From NCBI GenBank assembly GCA_027488815.1, contig JAIYAX010000006.1:98185-162184 (forward strand): a stretch of 64,000 nt of DNA, written 5' to 3'. Position 1 is the first letter of the stretch, and every line of letters begins with the position of its first letter. The stretch is from Cytophagaceae bacterium (GTDB lineage Bacteria; Bacteroidota; Bacteroidia; Cytophagales; JAIYAX01). The notes beneath the pieces are model-generated. The model was not told the origin of the DNA, made no database searches, and was given only the letters and a program-made list of their open reading frames with translations. A program made the translations under genes and the position numbers. This document shows, in pieces, positions 16,306 to 24,955 of the stretch.

Positions 16306-17025
16306 TTGGCATCCCGACCCGGTAAAACCTTCAATGCCTTAAGACGACTGAGGCTGAGGCAGCAGAACTGGGGAGTATATGCGCTTTCGCTCTTTGTAGC
16401 ACTTGTTTTTTGGGTTTTCAATGACCTGGGCAATACGTTTCAAACCCGGATACGCTATCCGATTTTGATTAAGTATGATACGCAGCGGCAAGTACTTACA
16501 GGCAAGCTCCCAGAGAGTTTTCAGGTAAGTGTGACCGGTACCGGTTGGCAGATTGCTCGCTGTATGTGGGAGGACCATGAGCCCATTGAAATAAAAATCA
16601 ACCCTCTGGCAGAGTTGCCCATCATTAATCTTCAGCGCTATCTGTTCAGCCTGAAAGAGGAGCTGAGTGAGTTGAATGTAAACGGGCTTACCGATGAAGC
16701 AATAGAGGTGCCTCTTGAACTCAAATCCAGCAAAACCATACAATTTGCATTAGCCGACAGCAGCATACTTGAAGGTTTGGACGCAAACAGCCAGTTGAGT
16801 TTTTTACCAGCAACTGTAATGGTCAGCGGACCTGCTTCGGTTATCGATACTATGTCGGAGGTGATGCAGCTACAACCTGCTGTGGATCGGCTCACGGAAG
16901 GCTATACGGAGAAATTCAATCTGCCTTCTTTAAAAAAAATGCATTGTGAGCTTAGCAGTCGATATGTCATCCTTTCGCTGGATGCCGTCAAAACTGATCC
17001 TGAGGTACAACCTACAGCACCTTGA
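16306..17025 (+). CDS. YbbR/CdaR-like membrane-anchored protein
   Basis: 239 aa with one N-terminal membrane helix (NWGVYALSLFVALVFWVF) and an extracytoplasmic part of YbbR-like beta repeats (VSVTGTGWQI ... VMVSGPASVIDTM). The helix position and FWVFNDLGNTF junction match YbbR proteins, which in Firmicutes regulate diadenylate cyclase; that role is not shown here. TTG start at 16306, 10 bp after yajC; no ATG is nearby. Coupled closely to coaE (6 bp). Confidence 0.8.
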   Translation: MASRPGKTFNALRRLRLRQQNWGVYALSLFVALVFWVFNDLGNTFQTRIRYPILIKYDTQRQVLTGKLPESFQVSVTGTGWQIARCMWEDHEPIEIKINPLAELPIINLQRYLFSLKEELSELNVNGLTDEAIEVPLELKSSKTIQFALADSSILEGLDANSQLSFLPATVMVSGPASVIDTMSEVMQLQPAVDRLTEGYTEKFNLPSLKKMHCELSSRYVILSLDAVKTDPEVQPTAP

Positions 17026-17031
17026 TACTTT

Positions 17032-17616
17032 GTGAAACAGGTTGGAATCACCGGAGGAATTGGCACAGGAAAAAGCACGGTATGCCGCCTGTTTTCACTG
17101 CTGGGTATCCCCGTGTACGACGCTGATCAAAAGGCTAAACGGCTTTATGAAACTGATGAAACACTTCAACAAGAAGTAAAAAGCCTCTTTGGAGAGGATC
17201 TGTTTGTTGATGGGAAACTACAGCGGACTTTGCTTGCTGCCAGGGTTTTTGGGAAACCGGAAGAGCTACACAAGTTAAACAACCTTGTGCACCCTGCAGT
17301 AGCCCGAGACTATCAGTTCTGGAAAACGAAACAACCCAATGCTCCTTATGTGCTTCGTGAAGCTGCCCTGCTGTTTGAGGCCGGTGCGGATCGGGGCCTG
17401 GATGCTGTTTTAGTGGTGACTTCCCCATTGGAACTTAGGATTGAACGGGTGAAAGCCAGAGATCCACTACGAAAGGAAACTGAAATTAGGGCCATCATCG
17501 ATCGTCAATGGCCTGAGGAGAAAAAAATAGCCTTAGCAAGTCATGTGATCCATAACGATGGGCTGCAGGCATTGATACCGCAGGTGTTAAAGGTCCATCA
17601 AGAACTAATAAACTAG
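17032..17616 (+). CDS. coaE: Dephospho-CoA kinase
   Basis: 194 aa. P-loop GGIGTGKST at residues 8-16, then IPVYDADQKAKRLYE with the CoA-binding aspartate, LNNLVHPAVARDY and YVLREAALLFEAG. Catalyses the last step of CoA synthesis, ATP-dependent phosphorylation of dephospho-CoA. GTG start at 17032, required to include the P-loop N-terminus. Last gene of the plus-strand cluster; it ends 3 bp before the convergent DUF4249 gene. The coaX gene for an earlier CoA step lies 14 kb away. Confidence 0.96.
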   Translation: MKQVGITGGIGTGKSTVCRLFSLLGIPVYDADQKAKRLYETDETLQQEVKSLFGEDLFVDGKLQRTLLAARVFGKPEELHKLNNLVHPAVARDYQFWKTKQPNAPYVLREAALLFEAGADRGLDAVLVVTSPLELRIERVKARDPLRKETEIRAIIDRQWPEEKKIALASHVIHNDGLQALIPQVLKVHQELIN

Positions 17617-17619
17617 TTG

Positions 17620-18552
17620 TTACCTGGGTGGGATCACCACTGTACGATAGCTGGCAGAGTAGCCACCCCAAATTCCTAAGCCTCCCTGAATATTCGACCG
17701 AATGATGACCGGGCTGGCAAATGGGTTGCCTACACTTGCCTGATCAAATTCCAAAGAACTCCAGAAGCCATGATGTGCCTCATCAATAGCGCACCAGCGA
17801 AGGGTGACGGTATCACCCGCCACAAAATAAATGTATAAGTCTTCGTCAATATCAGTGACTGGATCCCAACCTCGTTCAATAGGGAAGGTAAAAGATTGCC
17901 CATCAACATTGAATAAGCTGCGGTCATCAAGTACCGAGCTAAAATAACCTGGATAAAAGGGCTCTTGATTTCTCTGGGTAAAGTATCGAATGAAATTGCG
18001 GCGACCAGGTGGGTCGGAATACCTAACACTCAATGAATATAAGGTGTCATACTGCCCGGATTTGGGATAGGGGTTAATAATGACCGAGTCAACAGGGTTT
18101 AACTCCGGCAAAGTGGTAAGCGCAGAAATGCTGACACCCGGGGCTTGTACACTGAGCCGGTAGCTTCGGCCGATTTGCCCAAGCATTTGTGAGCTGGTAT
18201 AAAAATACAAATGCAGACCAAGGCTATCAATCAAGGTATTGTAGTCAAGCCCGAATGCTGAGCCTAGAAAAGAACGAAGTTCAACAGGTATGCTGCGGAT
18301 GGATACCTCTTGTAACGTAACGGTGGTAGACCCCTCTGAGACGGTCACCACAGCACCTCTGATCTGGGTGGCTGCAAAAGCGGCAGGGCTCAAATCACCA
18401 AAATAAGGAACAGAGGTACTCAAAAACACCAAAGGGGGAAGGCCTGGTTCTATATATCCCTCGACAACAACAGCGGGCTCTCCTTCGGGAAGGGGAATGC
18501 TGATGTCAGTGGTGCAATTGGTTGTAAGGCCCGTAAGGATAAGTACGTACAT
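17620..18552 (-). CDS. DUF4249 lipoprotein, partner of the TonB receptor
   Basis: 310 aa from ATG 18552. The track start at 18675 would translate through a GC-rich palindromic element and overlap the receptor gene; MYVLILTGLTTNC is a good lipoprotein signal, so the later ATG is chosen. The body matches DUF4249: EGEPAVVVEGYIEPGLPP, PVVFLSTS-like strands, then IRGAVVTVSEG, LSVQAPG and the C-terminal IRSNIQGGLGIWGGYS. These lipoproteins accompany TonB receptors with carboxypeptidase-like domains and are thought to act at the outer membrane in uptake. No substrate clue beyond that. Confidence 0.85.
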   Translation of the reverse strand: MYVLILTGLTTNCTTDISIPLPEGEPAVVVEGYIEPGLPPLVFLSTSVPYFGDLSPAAFAATQIRGAVVTVSEGSTTVTLQEVSIRSIPVELRSFLGSAFGLDYNTLIDSLGLHLYFYTSSQMLGQIGRSYRLSVQAPGVSISALTTLPELNPVDSVIINPYPKSGQYDTLYSLSVRYSDPPGRRNFIRYFTQRNQEPFYPGYFSSVLDDRSLFNVDGQSFTFPIERGWDPVTDIDEDLYIYFVAGDTVTLRWCAIDEAHHGFWSSLEFDQASVGNPFASPVIIRSNIQGGLGIWGGYSASYRTVVIPPR

Positions 18553-18569
18553 CGTGTGTCGCAGCCCAT

Positions 18570-18642
18570 GCGGCAGGGATGGTAAGGGCCTGGCCCGAAA
18601 GGGCCGAAGCGTGAGCGTAGCCCTGAACAGCCCGGCTGCCGC
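18570..18642. repeat. GC-rich REP-like palindromic element
   Basis: 73 bp bounded by the inverted ends GCGGCAG and CTGCCGC, with an inner GGCCC-GAAA-GGGCC hairpin. Base composition is far richer in GC than the neighbours. Lies in the 104-bp gap between the receptor and DUF4249 genes. Confidence 0.6.
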
Positions 18643-18656
18643 CCTAGTAAAACTCC

Positions 18657-21014
18657 TTAAAACTGGAAATTCCATGTGACAGAAGGTAAAATAGGGAATA
18701 GGTAGAGCTTCTTTGCCTGAAGCCCAAGTGAACCATCTGACAGGCTACCTGAAGGCTCAATGAAATAAAGAAGTGGATTCTTACGGCTATAAACATTGTA
18801 AACAGACATGGTAAGGCTAGAGCGCAGCCTTTTTCTGGGTTTGAAATGATAGGTAGCGGAGAGGTCCATACGATGGTAGGACTCCATCCGGAAGTTGTTT
18901 CGTGGGCCATACTGATTGACAACCTGGCCTTCAATGAAATACCTGCGCTCGGGAACGGTAATGGGCTGCCCACTGCCAAAGACGAACACCAATCCCAAAT
19001 CCCAACGCTTGTCTGGACTATAATTGGCGACGATGGAGAGGTCATGCAACCTGTCAAAACGAGAAAGAAACCACTGGCCTTTGTTGACCAGATCAAATTG
19101 TCGCTCTGTACGTGAAAGGGTGTATCCAACCCAACCTTGAAACTTACCCTGACGTCTACGAATGAGAAGCTCTAAACCATAGGCTCGCCCTTTACCAAAC
19201 ACAAACTCCCGCTCCAACTCTCCGTTGATCTGGGGAACATAGTCTTCTCGGTACTCCACCTGCTGCTTCATGGTTCGGTAAAAAGGCTCCACAATAAACT
19301 CAAATCTGTTTTGTGAAAACAACTGCACATAGGCCATCGACCAGGAGTCTCCACTCTGAGGCTGAACAAGTACACTGGATGGCACCCAGATGTCAAATGG
19401 CAATGAGTTGCTGGAAAGCGATACCAGATGCACAAACTGATGGTTACGATTGTAGCCGAACTTAAAGGAACTATGCTCTGAAAGTGAATAGCTGGCAGAA
19501 AGTCTGGGCTCCCAACCGGTAAAACTTGTTATGGTTTGGAAGGATCGGTAGGAAAGGGTATCGACAATGAGGCCGTTTTCAATTTGGACATAATCGTAAG
19601 GTCCTACCTGAGTGAAGCTAGCCAGTCGTATGCCGGTGTTGACCCGCAATCGGTCTCCGATAGCCCACTCGGCCTGAAGATAAGGTGCGATATCATGGGC
19701 CAGACGGCGGCTAATGTTGAGCGGATTGCTAAAACTTACCTCTGAGTCCGGAATTCGGGCATCAGAACGTCTTGGCGTAAAACTTCTAAAAATATACTGA
19801 ACCCCAGCTTTGAATTTTAACAGAGGGCTGTGGACAAATTCCCAATCGGCTTTGAAGGAATAATCACTGATATCTGAGTTTACATTGGCTTCAATATTGT
19901 CAAAATTAGTAAGGGCTGAAAAGCCAAAACGGTTGTGAATAAGGGCATACGTGCTGAACAGCCTACGACTATGTGCACGTGTCCACCGTAAGCTCAATGC
20001 CCTGTTGCCCCAGTCAAGATTGGCTTTAATGCGGCCTTGCAGGAGGTTAAGCGCTAATACGTCCCTGCCTGTGTAGGCACTTAGACTGATTTGATCCCGA
20101 TCACCAAATCGGTAAGTGGTCTTGAGGTTAAAGTCATAGAAATAATATGGAAAGCCTCTGACACCATTGTTTTCTAGAAAGGGTTTGGTAATGAGATCGA
20201 GGTAACTCCTACGTGCTGAAAACAATATGGAGGATTTGTCTTTTTGAATGGGGCCTTGTACGGTAAGCCGGCTGGTAAGCAGTCCAAGCCCGCCTTCAGT
20301 TGTCCAGTTGCGGTAGTTGCCTTCTTTGGTGTTGACATCAATGACAGCACTTAGCCTGCCTCCATAGCTGGCGGGCATACCCCCTTTGATGAGTTGTGCC
20401 CCCTGAATGGCATCAGGATTGAAAACGGAAACGAAACCAAACAAATGCCCGGTGTTAAACACCTGAGCATCGTCCAGCAGCACAAGATTCTGATCTGCAC
20501 CACCTCCCCTGATGTAAAGGCCTGTATTTCCTTCGCCTGCAGATTGCACACCAGGAAGAAGTTGCAGGGTTTTTAGAATATCCACTTCACCAAATAAAAC
20601 AGGCAGGCTCTTGATTTCTGACATACTGAGTCTCACTGTTCCTATTTCGGTATTCTTGATCCGATCAACGGCTGACTCTGCCGTGACTGTTACTTCTCTG
20701 AGGTTGATGGCATCGGGACTAAACCATAGATTTAAAATGGTGTCGCTGCTAATGTGAAGACTTAGAGCAATGGATTTATACCCAAGACTTGAAATGAACA
20801 GCTCGTATTGCCCTTTGGGAATTCGAATGGTAAAATAGCCTGATAGATTTGCAGCAGCTGAAGCCTGAAGATCACCTTTCGCCAGGATCGTAGCACCAAT
20901 GAGAGGTTCTGAGGTAAGACTATCTCTCAAAAAGCCATTGATCTCCACTTGCTGAGCTTTAACCCTAGCAAAAGCCACCATCAAGACAAGTGCAACAAGC
21001 CATCGAGTGTTCAC
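18657..21014 (-). CDS. TonB-dependent outer-membrane receptor with carboxypeptidase-like domain
   Basis: About 785 aa from the GTG at 21014. The track start (21089) overlaps the upstream gene by 58 bp, while MNTRWLVALVLMVAFARVKAQ is a clean signal peptide 17 bp after that gene. Then a carboxypeptidase-regulatory-like domain (EINGFLRDSLTSEPLIGATI ... FISSLGYKSI), a plug (LKTLQLLPGVQSAGEG, NTGLYIRGGGADQNLVLLDD, SYGGRLSAVIDV), and a 22-stranded barrel ending in LPSVTWNFQF with terminal Phe. Imports an unknown substrate through the outer membrane using TonB energy. Operon with the haem lipoprotein upstream and DUF4249 downstream. Confidence 0.92.
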   Translation of the reverse strand: MNTRWLVALVLMVAFARVKAQQVEINGFLRDSLTSEPLIGATILAKGDLQASAAANLSGYFTIRIPKGQYELFISSLGYKSIALSLHISSDTILNLWFSPDAINLREVTVTAESAVDRIKNTEIGTVRLSMSEIKSLPVLFGEVDILKTLQLLPGVQSAGEGNTGLYIRGGGADQNLVLLDDAQVFNTGHLFGFVSVFNPDAIQGAQLIKGGMPASYGGRLSAVIDVNTKEGNYRNWTTEGGLGLLTSRLTVQGPIQKDKSSILFSARRSYLDLITKPFLENNGVRGFPYYFYDFNLKTTYRFGDRDQISLSAYTGRDVLALNLLQGRIKANLDWGNRALSLRWTRAHSRRLFSTYALIHNRFGFSALTNFDNIEANVNSDISDYSFKADWEFVHSPLLKFKAGVQYIFRSFTPRRSDARIPDSEVSFSNPLNISRRLAHDIAPYLQAEWAIGDRLRVNTGIRLASFTQVGPYDYVQIENGLIVDTLSYRSFQTITSFTGWEPRLSASYSLSEHSSFKFGYNRNHQFVHLVSLSSNSLPFDIWVPSSVLVQPQSGDSWSMAYVQLFSQNRFEFIVEPFYRTMKQQVEYREDYVPQINGELEREFVFGKGRAYGLELLIRRRQGKFQGWVGYTLSRTERQFDLVNKGQWFLSRFDRLHDLSIVANYSPDKRWDLGLVFVFGSGQPITVPERRYFIEGQVVNQYGPRNNFRMESYHRMDLSATYHFKPRKRLRSSLTMSVYNVYSRKNPLLYFIEPSGSLSDGSLGLQAKKLYLFPILPSVTWNFQF

Positions 21015-21031
21015 AAAAGGCCAACTTAGGC

Positions 21032-21700
21032 TTACTTCTTTTTCTGCAACGACATCACAAGCTCTTTGCGACTCATTGTAATGCTCCACATGCCCCTGAA
21101 CTCATTTAGTTTAAAGCCGATTGCCTGATCTTGAGGGTAGTTGGTTTTAAGTAATGCTAATGTGGCAGTATTGATTTCTGTTTCAGGATTTCCATGGCAT
21201 TGCAAACATAAGGGGGCAGACAGCATAATCGGAGCTGTGTAAAGAACCTCTTGAGTACTCCTTAACACTTGCACATTGGGCTCAAGAGGCAGCTTCTGCT
21301 CAAGATTGTACAAGTAGCCATCAAGATAAACCGCTTCAACGGTATCTGGTTTGTCAATCGGATTTCTTGCTTTGTGGCTTACCCTTCTGATAGTGGCCTG
21401 ATATGGCTTCCCTAGGCTGTCCAGGATGTTAAGTGCACTCAGCTTACAAAATGGAATGGCATATTCTGTTCCCCCTTTTGCCAATGCAGCAGAAAGTTGA
21501 GTGACCAGGGTTTTCTGGGCGTTGCTCGTTATTTCATCACCCATCTGCATGGCTTTCTCTAGTATTTCTCCCTCGGTAAGTCGTTGAATTCTTCGATGTC
21601 GTAGCTCCTCTTTTACGGTTTTGCCGTCGATATTTCCGTCTGTGAATTCACATGAGGTAAAGAAAGCAGCGATCAAAAAGATAAACGAAAATGGCTTCAT
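21032..21700 (-). CDS. DUF3365 (Tll0287-like) lipoprotein with CxxCH haem motif
   Basis: 222 aa from ATG 21700, chosen because MKPFSFIFLIAAFFTSC is a lipoprotein signal; the track start is 17 codons earlier. The domain shows FCKLSALNILDSLG, IRRVSHKARNPIDKP and PLCLQCHGNP, i.e. one CxxCH c-type haem site, typical of DUF3365 sensor-like domains. Probably a lipid-anchored periplasmic haem protein. It is the first gene of the receptor operon, which suggests redox- or metal-linked uptake, but this is inference. Confidence 0.82.
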   Translation of the reverse strand: MKPFSFIFLIAAFFTSCEFTDGNIDGKTVKEELRHRRIQRLTEGEILEKAMQMGDEITSNAQKTLVTQLSAALAKGGTEYAIPFCKLSALNILDSLGKPYQATIRRVSHKARNPIDKPDTVEAVYLDGYLYNLEQKLPLEPNVQVLRSTQEVLYTAPIMLSAPLCLQCHGNPETEINTATLALLKTNYPQDQAIGFKLNEFRGMWSITMSRKELVMSLQKKK

Positions 21701-21747
21701 CTGAACTAGTTTACATATTGGAAACAAAAAAAACAGGACGATGTTGC

Positions 21748-24700
21748 TCAATTGACATCAATTTCATCCTCTGTATGCCACTCGGGCAAGTTCTGGTATC
21801 TGCTGGCAACAAAACTGCACCAGGGGCAATCTTCCTCCTCGCAGCCCTGACTGAATTCATGGGCAATAATTCCCTGATATACCGTCTGTATTTGCTGCTT
21901 TACCTGTTGCTCATACTCCGGCAAAAGCGGGACTTCTCTGGAGTTTAACTTCCCATCTTTATAAGGCTCAACAAAATCAAATCGCCCGGTTCTCATTTTC
22001 CAGGCTTTGCTTCGGTCTGCTTCGAGAAGCAATTTGTAAAAGATCATTTGCCTCCAGTAGTCTCCTCCATCAGCTTGCTTTTCTCCGGGAGGAAGAAACT
22101 TTTCTTCACTAAGCCTTCCGGTTTTGTAATCCACCACAGTCACATCATTGCCGTCAAACTCCAGCTTATCGAGCCGTCCACTCACAGGAACACCATCAAT
22201 AGCCAAATGGTTGGATTTGTATTCCAGAATCACAACAGTGTTTGAGTTAAGTACATGCAATTCTCTAAACTTTTGAAGGGCAAAGTGACCCCGCTCACGG
22301 TAGCTTTCAAAACTATGATCGGTAAAATGAGAACGATAAAACCGCATGCTTTTATCAAAATAACGGATCAATTGTTCCTCTTCGGGAAATCGGTCTGTTT
22401 TAAGTCTGTCTGCATAATACATTTCCAGGGCATAGTGAATGGCACTGCCGTACCCCATCACTGCGCTTCTGGCCGCAGGCACCCTCAGGATGTTTTCAAA
22501 ATAAAATGAAACCGGACATCGCAAGTACTTATTGAGGTGAGTGACGCTCATCCTGTACCCTTTGAGAGCGGCGTTGATCAAGGTATGGTCGAGCCAGGGT
22601 TTGTTAGACAAAGGGACAGGGCTAAGAGCATTGAGATTAAACTGATCCAATGATGAATCAGCCATGGAAATAACGTTTTCCTTGAGAAATCCTTCCGGGT
22701 CATTGGACTCGGCAACAAAGCGGCTTGCTTCCAGCTCTTTTCCCTTCATGTCTTGTCTGGAATAGCTGATGCTGAGGCTTCTGCGTGCTCTTGTCATCGC
22801 TACATAAAACAACCTTCGTTCCTCCTCTTCCTGCATATCATCACGAAGGGCTTGCAGTACAAGTGGAAGGGTAATGAACCTACCGGGAGAGCGTTTTTCT
22901 TCCCACATGTTTTTCTGGGCTCCCATGAGATAAACATGATCAAACTCCAGCCCTTTTGCGCTATGTGCCGTGAGCAGTTGCAGGCCATCTTCAGCATGGT
23001 AAATCTGATGAGCGATGAGCGATACGTTATTGATCAGCATTTGGTCCAAAAGAAAAAGCAGACCATTGAGGCTGGTTTCTGGTTTTCTGGCTGTCTCTTC
23101 CTTTATAAAATCAAAAAATGTATTGATGACTTCCATGAACCAGCTCCGATCCGGGTGGTTCATCACCTGGCTTAGCATGCCGCTTTCTTTTAACACAACA
23201 GCAAAATACTCCTGCAAGGTGTCGTTTGCCAGACTTTTCATCATGGCATTGAGCATGTGGTTAAGCTTTTTGAAAGCCCCCAGACTACCTAATCCGGCTT
23301 GCAGCATTCGCTCAGGGCTGGAAAGCATCTCCCTCCAGGGTGTTCCACGGTCATCGTCGAAGCCACGGTCGCAAATCCTGCTAAATCGTGCAGCATCAGC
23401 CGGGTGTATGTCAAAACAGTCGAAATGCATTATTTCGAAAAGCAGGTAATCCCCATATCCTGTCCCTCTCATTTCCTCTGCCGCATAGCGCATAAGATGT
23501 ATGAGTTGTTTGATCATGGGCAACTCAAGGATGTTCATCGGCCTGGCCGTTTCAAATGGGATATTCAAATGCTTAAGTTGATGAATCAGCTGATCGGCTT
23601 GTTTATGGTTCCGATAAATGATTGCCAACTGCGAATAAGGAACACCTTCGCTTATTTTCTTTTGCACCTGATCCAGAATGTACTGCCATTCATGGATAGG
23701 GTTGTTACAGACGATCTCCTCAATCAATCGGTTTGAAGCTGCAAGCTCAGGATTAGCGGCCTTGAGGGCCATTACTCTGGAGGGATTCTGCCGAACGATT
23801 AGTTGGTGTGACGCCTTAAGCACTGCTGGAATGGAACGGTAGTTCTCTTTCAGAACGATTTTCCTCAAGTGCTTCTGATACTGACGCTCAAAGTTTAACA
23901 AATTGTCAGCCTCTGCACCTTGAAAACGGTAAATCGCCTGATCTCCGTCACCCACCACAAAAAGATTGGGCTGTTCGTCAGGATCTTCCGAAAGCAGGCG
24001 GAGCAACTCCAATTGGGAGCCATTGCTGTCCTGGTACTCGTCGACAAGCATGTAAAGGTATTGTTCTTTGTAGCGCAGCAAGAGTGGCTCATGCTCTTGA
24101 AAAGCTCTGATTACCCAACTGATCATGTCCTGAAAGTCAAAACGTTGACGCTCAGCCATCAGTAGATTGTATTGTTCAAAAAGGTCAGTAGCCTGAGCAG
24201 TTTTTAAAAGCCTTCGCTCTGCATCCTTAAACTTTTTCTCGTTGAAATCACCCTTTTTGTACCCGGGACCATTCCGCTTGTAGTAAAAATCCTCACTGCT
24301 TTTGTTGAACTCAATTTCTGCCAGTGATTCTTCCTTGATTACTGAAGGGCTTAGGTTTTCCTGCTTGATGAGATTGAAAAAGGAACCCAATCCATGCAGC
24401 AAATAGGACTTGTCCTGAGCCGTTGAGTACAATGGTGTGCCCGGTTTAATCCCCTTGATGAGGTCTTGAAACAGTTCAATACGCTCTATTTCTGAAAGAG
24501 GCTTTAGTTCTCTGAAGCCAAAATACTCAGGACTTCGGCTAATGACCTGGTTACAAAAGCTATGAAAGGTATGGATATGTACTTTATGTGCCTCAGCACC
24601 TATCAGACTGAGCAGACGCTCCCGCATGGCAACCGCACCTGCATCGGTGAAGGTGAGGCAAAGGATATGATGGGGAGAAGCCTGGGTATGTGGAGAAGCC

Positions 24701-24864
24701 AACAGATAGGCAATCCTGGTGGCGATGATTTGAGTCTTGCCTGTGCCTGGCCCGGCAAACACGGCTACCGGACCCTGCGTGGTCTCCACCGCTTCTCGCT
24801 GCTCTGGATTTAATCCCTGAAAAGCCTTGAGGTAGGCTTCAGAAAGTCTGATCTTTTCATTCAT
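21748..24864 (-). CDS. UvrD/Rep-type helicase fused to PD-(D/E)XK nuclease with Fe-S cysteines
   Basis: About 1038 aa from ATG 24864 (MNEKIRLSEAYLK). SF1A helicase motifs run in order: Q-motif LNPEQREAV, Walker A GPGTGKT, Ia LTFTDAGA, II VDEYQDSNGSQ, III GDGDQAIYRFQGA, IV LKENYRS, V AHSAKGLEFDHVYL and VI FYVAMTRARR. The C-terminal 270 residues are a RecB/Cas4-like nuclease: SGRLDKLEFDG and VVDYKTG hold the metal and QxxxY-type residues. A cysteine in LRCPVSFYF plus CEEEDCPWCSF gives the four-Cys Fe-S set of AddB/Cas4 nucleases. Acts in DNA double-strand break processing. Alone here, without an AddB/AddA partner. Confidence 0.92.
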   Translation of the reverse strand: MNEKIRLSEAYLKAFQGLNPEQREAVETTQGPVAVFAGPGTGKTQIIATRIAYLLASPHTQASPHHILCLTFTDAGAVAMRERLLSLIGAEAHKVHIHTFHSFCNQVISRSPEYFGFRELKPLSEIERIELFQDLIKGIKPGTPLYSTAQDKSYLLHGLGSFFNLIKQENLSPSVIKEESLAEIEFNKSSEDFYYKRNGPGYKKGDFNEKKFKDAERRLLKTAQATDLFEQYNLLMAERQRFDFQDMISWVIRAFQEHEPLLLRYKEQYLYMLVDEYQDSNGSQLELLRLLSEDPDEQPNLFVVGDGDQAIYRFQGAEADNLLNFERQYQKHLRKIVLKENYRSIPAVLKASHQLIVRQNPSRVMALKAANPELAASNRLIEEIVCNNPIHEWQYILDQVQKKISEGVPYSQLAIIYRNHKQADQLIHQLKHLNIPFETARPMNILELPMIKQLIHLMRYAAEEMRGTGYGDYLLFEIMHFDCFDIHPADAARFSRICDRGFDDDRGTPWREMLSSPERMLQAGLGSLGAFKKLNHMLNAMMKSLANDTLQEYFAVVLKESGMLSQVMNHPDRSWFMEVINTFFDFIKEETARKPETSLNGLLFLLDQMLINNVSLIAHQIYHAEDGLQLLTAHSAKGLEFDHVYLMGAQKNMWEEKRSPGRFITLPLVLQALRDDMQEEEERRLFYVAMTRARRSLSISYSRQDMKGKELEASRFVAESNDPEGFLKENVISMADSSLDQFNLNALSPVPLSNKPWLDHTLINAALKGYRMSVTHLNKYLRCPVSFYFENILRVPAARSAVMGYGSAIHYALEMYYADRLKTDRFPEEEQLIRYFDKSMRFYRSHFTDHSFESYRERGHFALQKFRELHVLNSNTVVILEYKSNHLAIDGVPVSGRLDKLEFDGNDVTVVDYKTGRLSEEKFLPPGEKQADGGDYWRQMIFYKLLLEADRSKAWKMRTGRFDFVEPYKDGKLNSREVPLLPEYEQQVKQQIQTVYQGIIAHEFSQGCEEEDCPWCSFVASRYQNLPEWHTEDEIDVN

Positions 24865-24908
24865 AAGGCAGGCATTACCAAAGGCATCTAATATAATGCA
24901 TAAAAAGC

Positions 24909-24935
24909 AAAAGGCCACCTCTGGGGTGGCCTTTT
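24909..24935 (-). terminator. Strong bidirectional hairpin terminator between ppiD-like gene and helicase
   Basis: Perfect 11-bp stem AAAAGGCCACC/GGTGGCCTTTT with a 5-nt loop, ending in T-runs on either strand; it lies 21 bp past the stop of the foldase gene. Confidence 0.88.
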
Positions 24936-24955
24936 AGATAAGCTTAGATTTCTGA

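Noticed and set aside
18553-18675. N-terminal extension of DUF4249 and possible fusion overlap with the receptor
   Set aside because: The extension translates a palindromic element and precedes a good lipoprotein signal at the later ATG.
22753-23736. Several long plus-strand ORFs (up to 145 aa) opposite the helicase
   Set aside because: They lie wholly antisense to a helicase with all motifs intact, have no recognisable domains and show frame-shadow composition.
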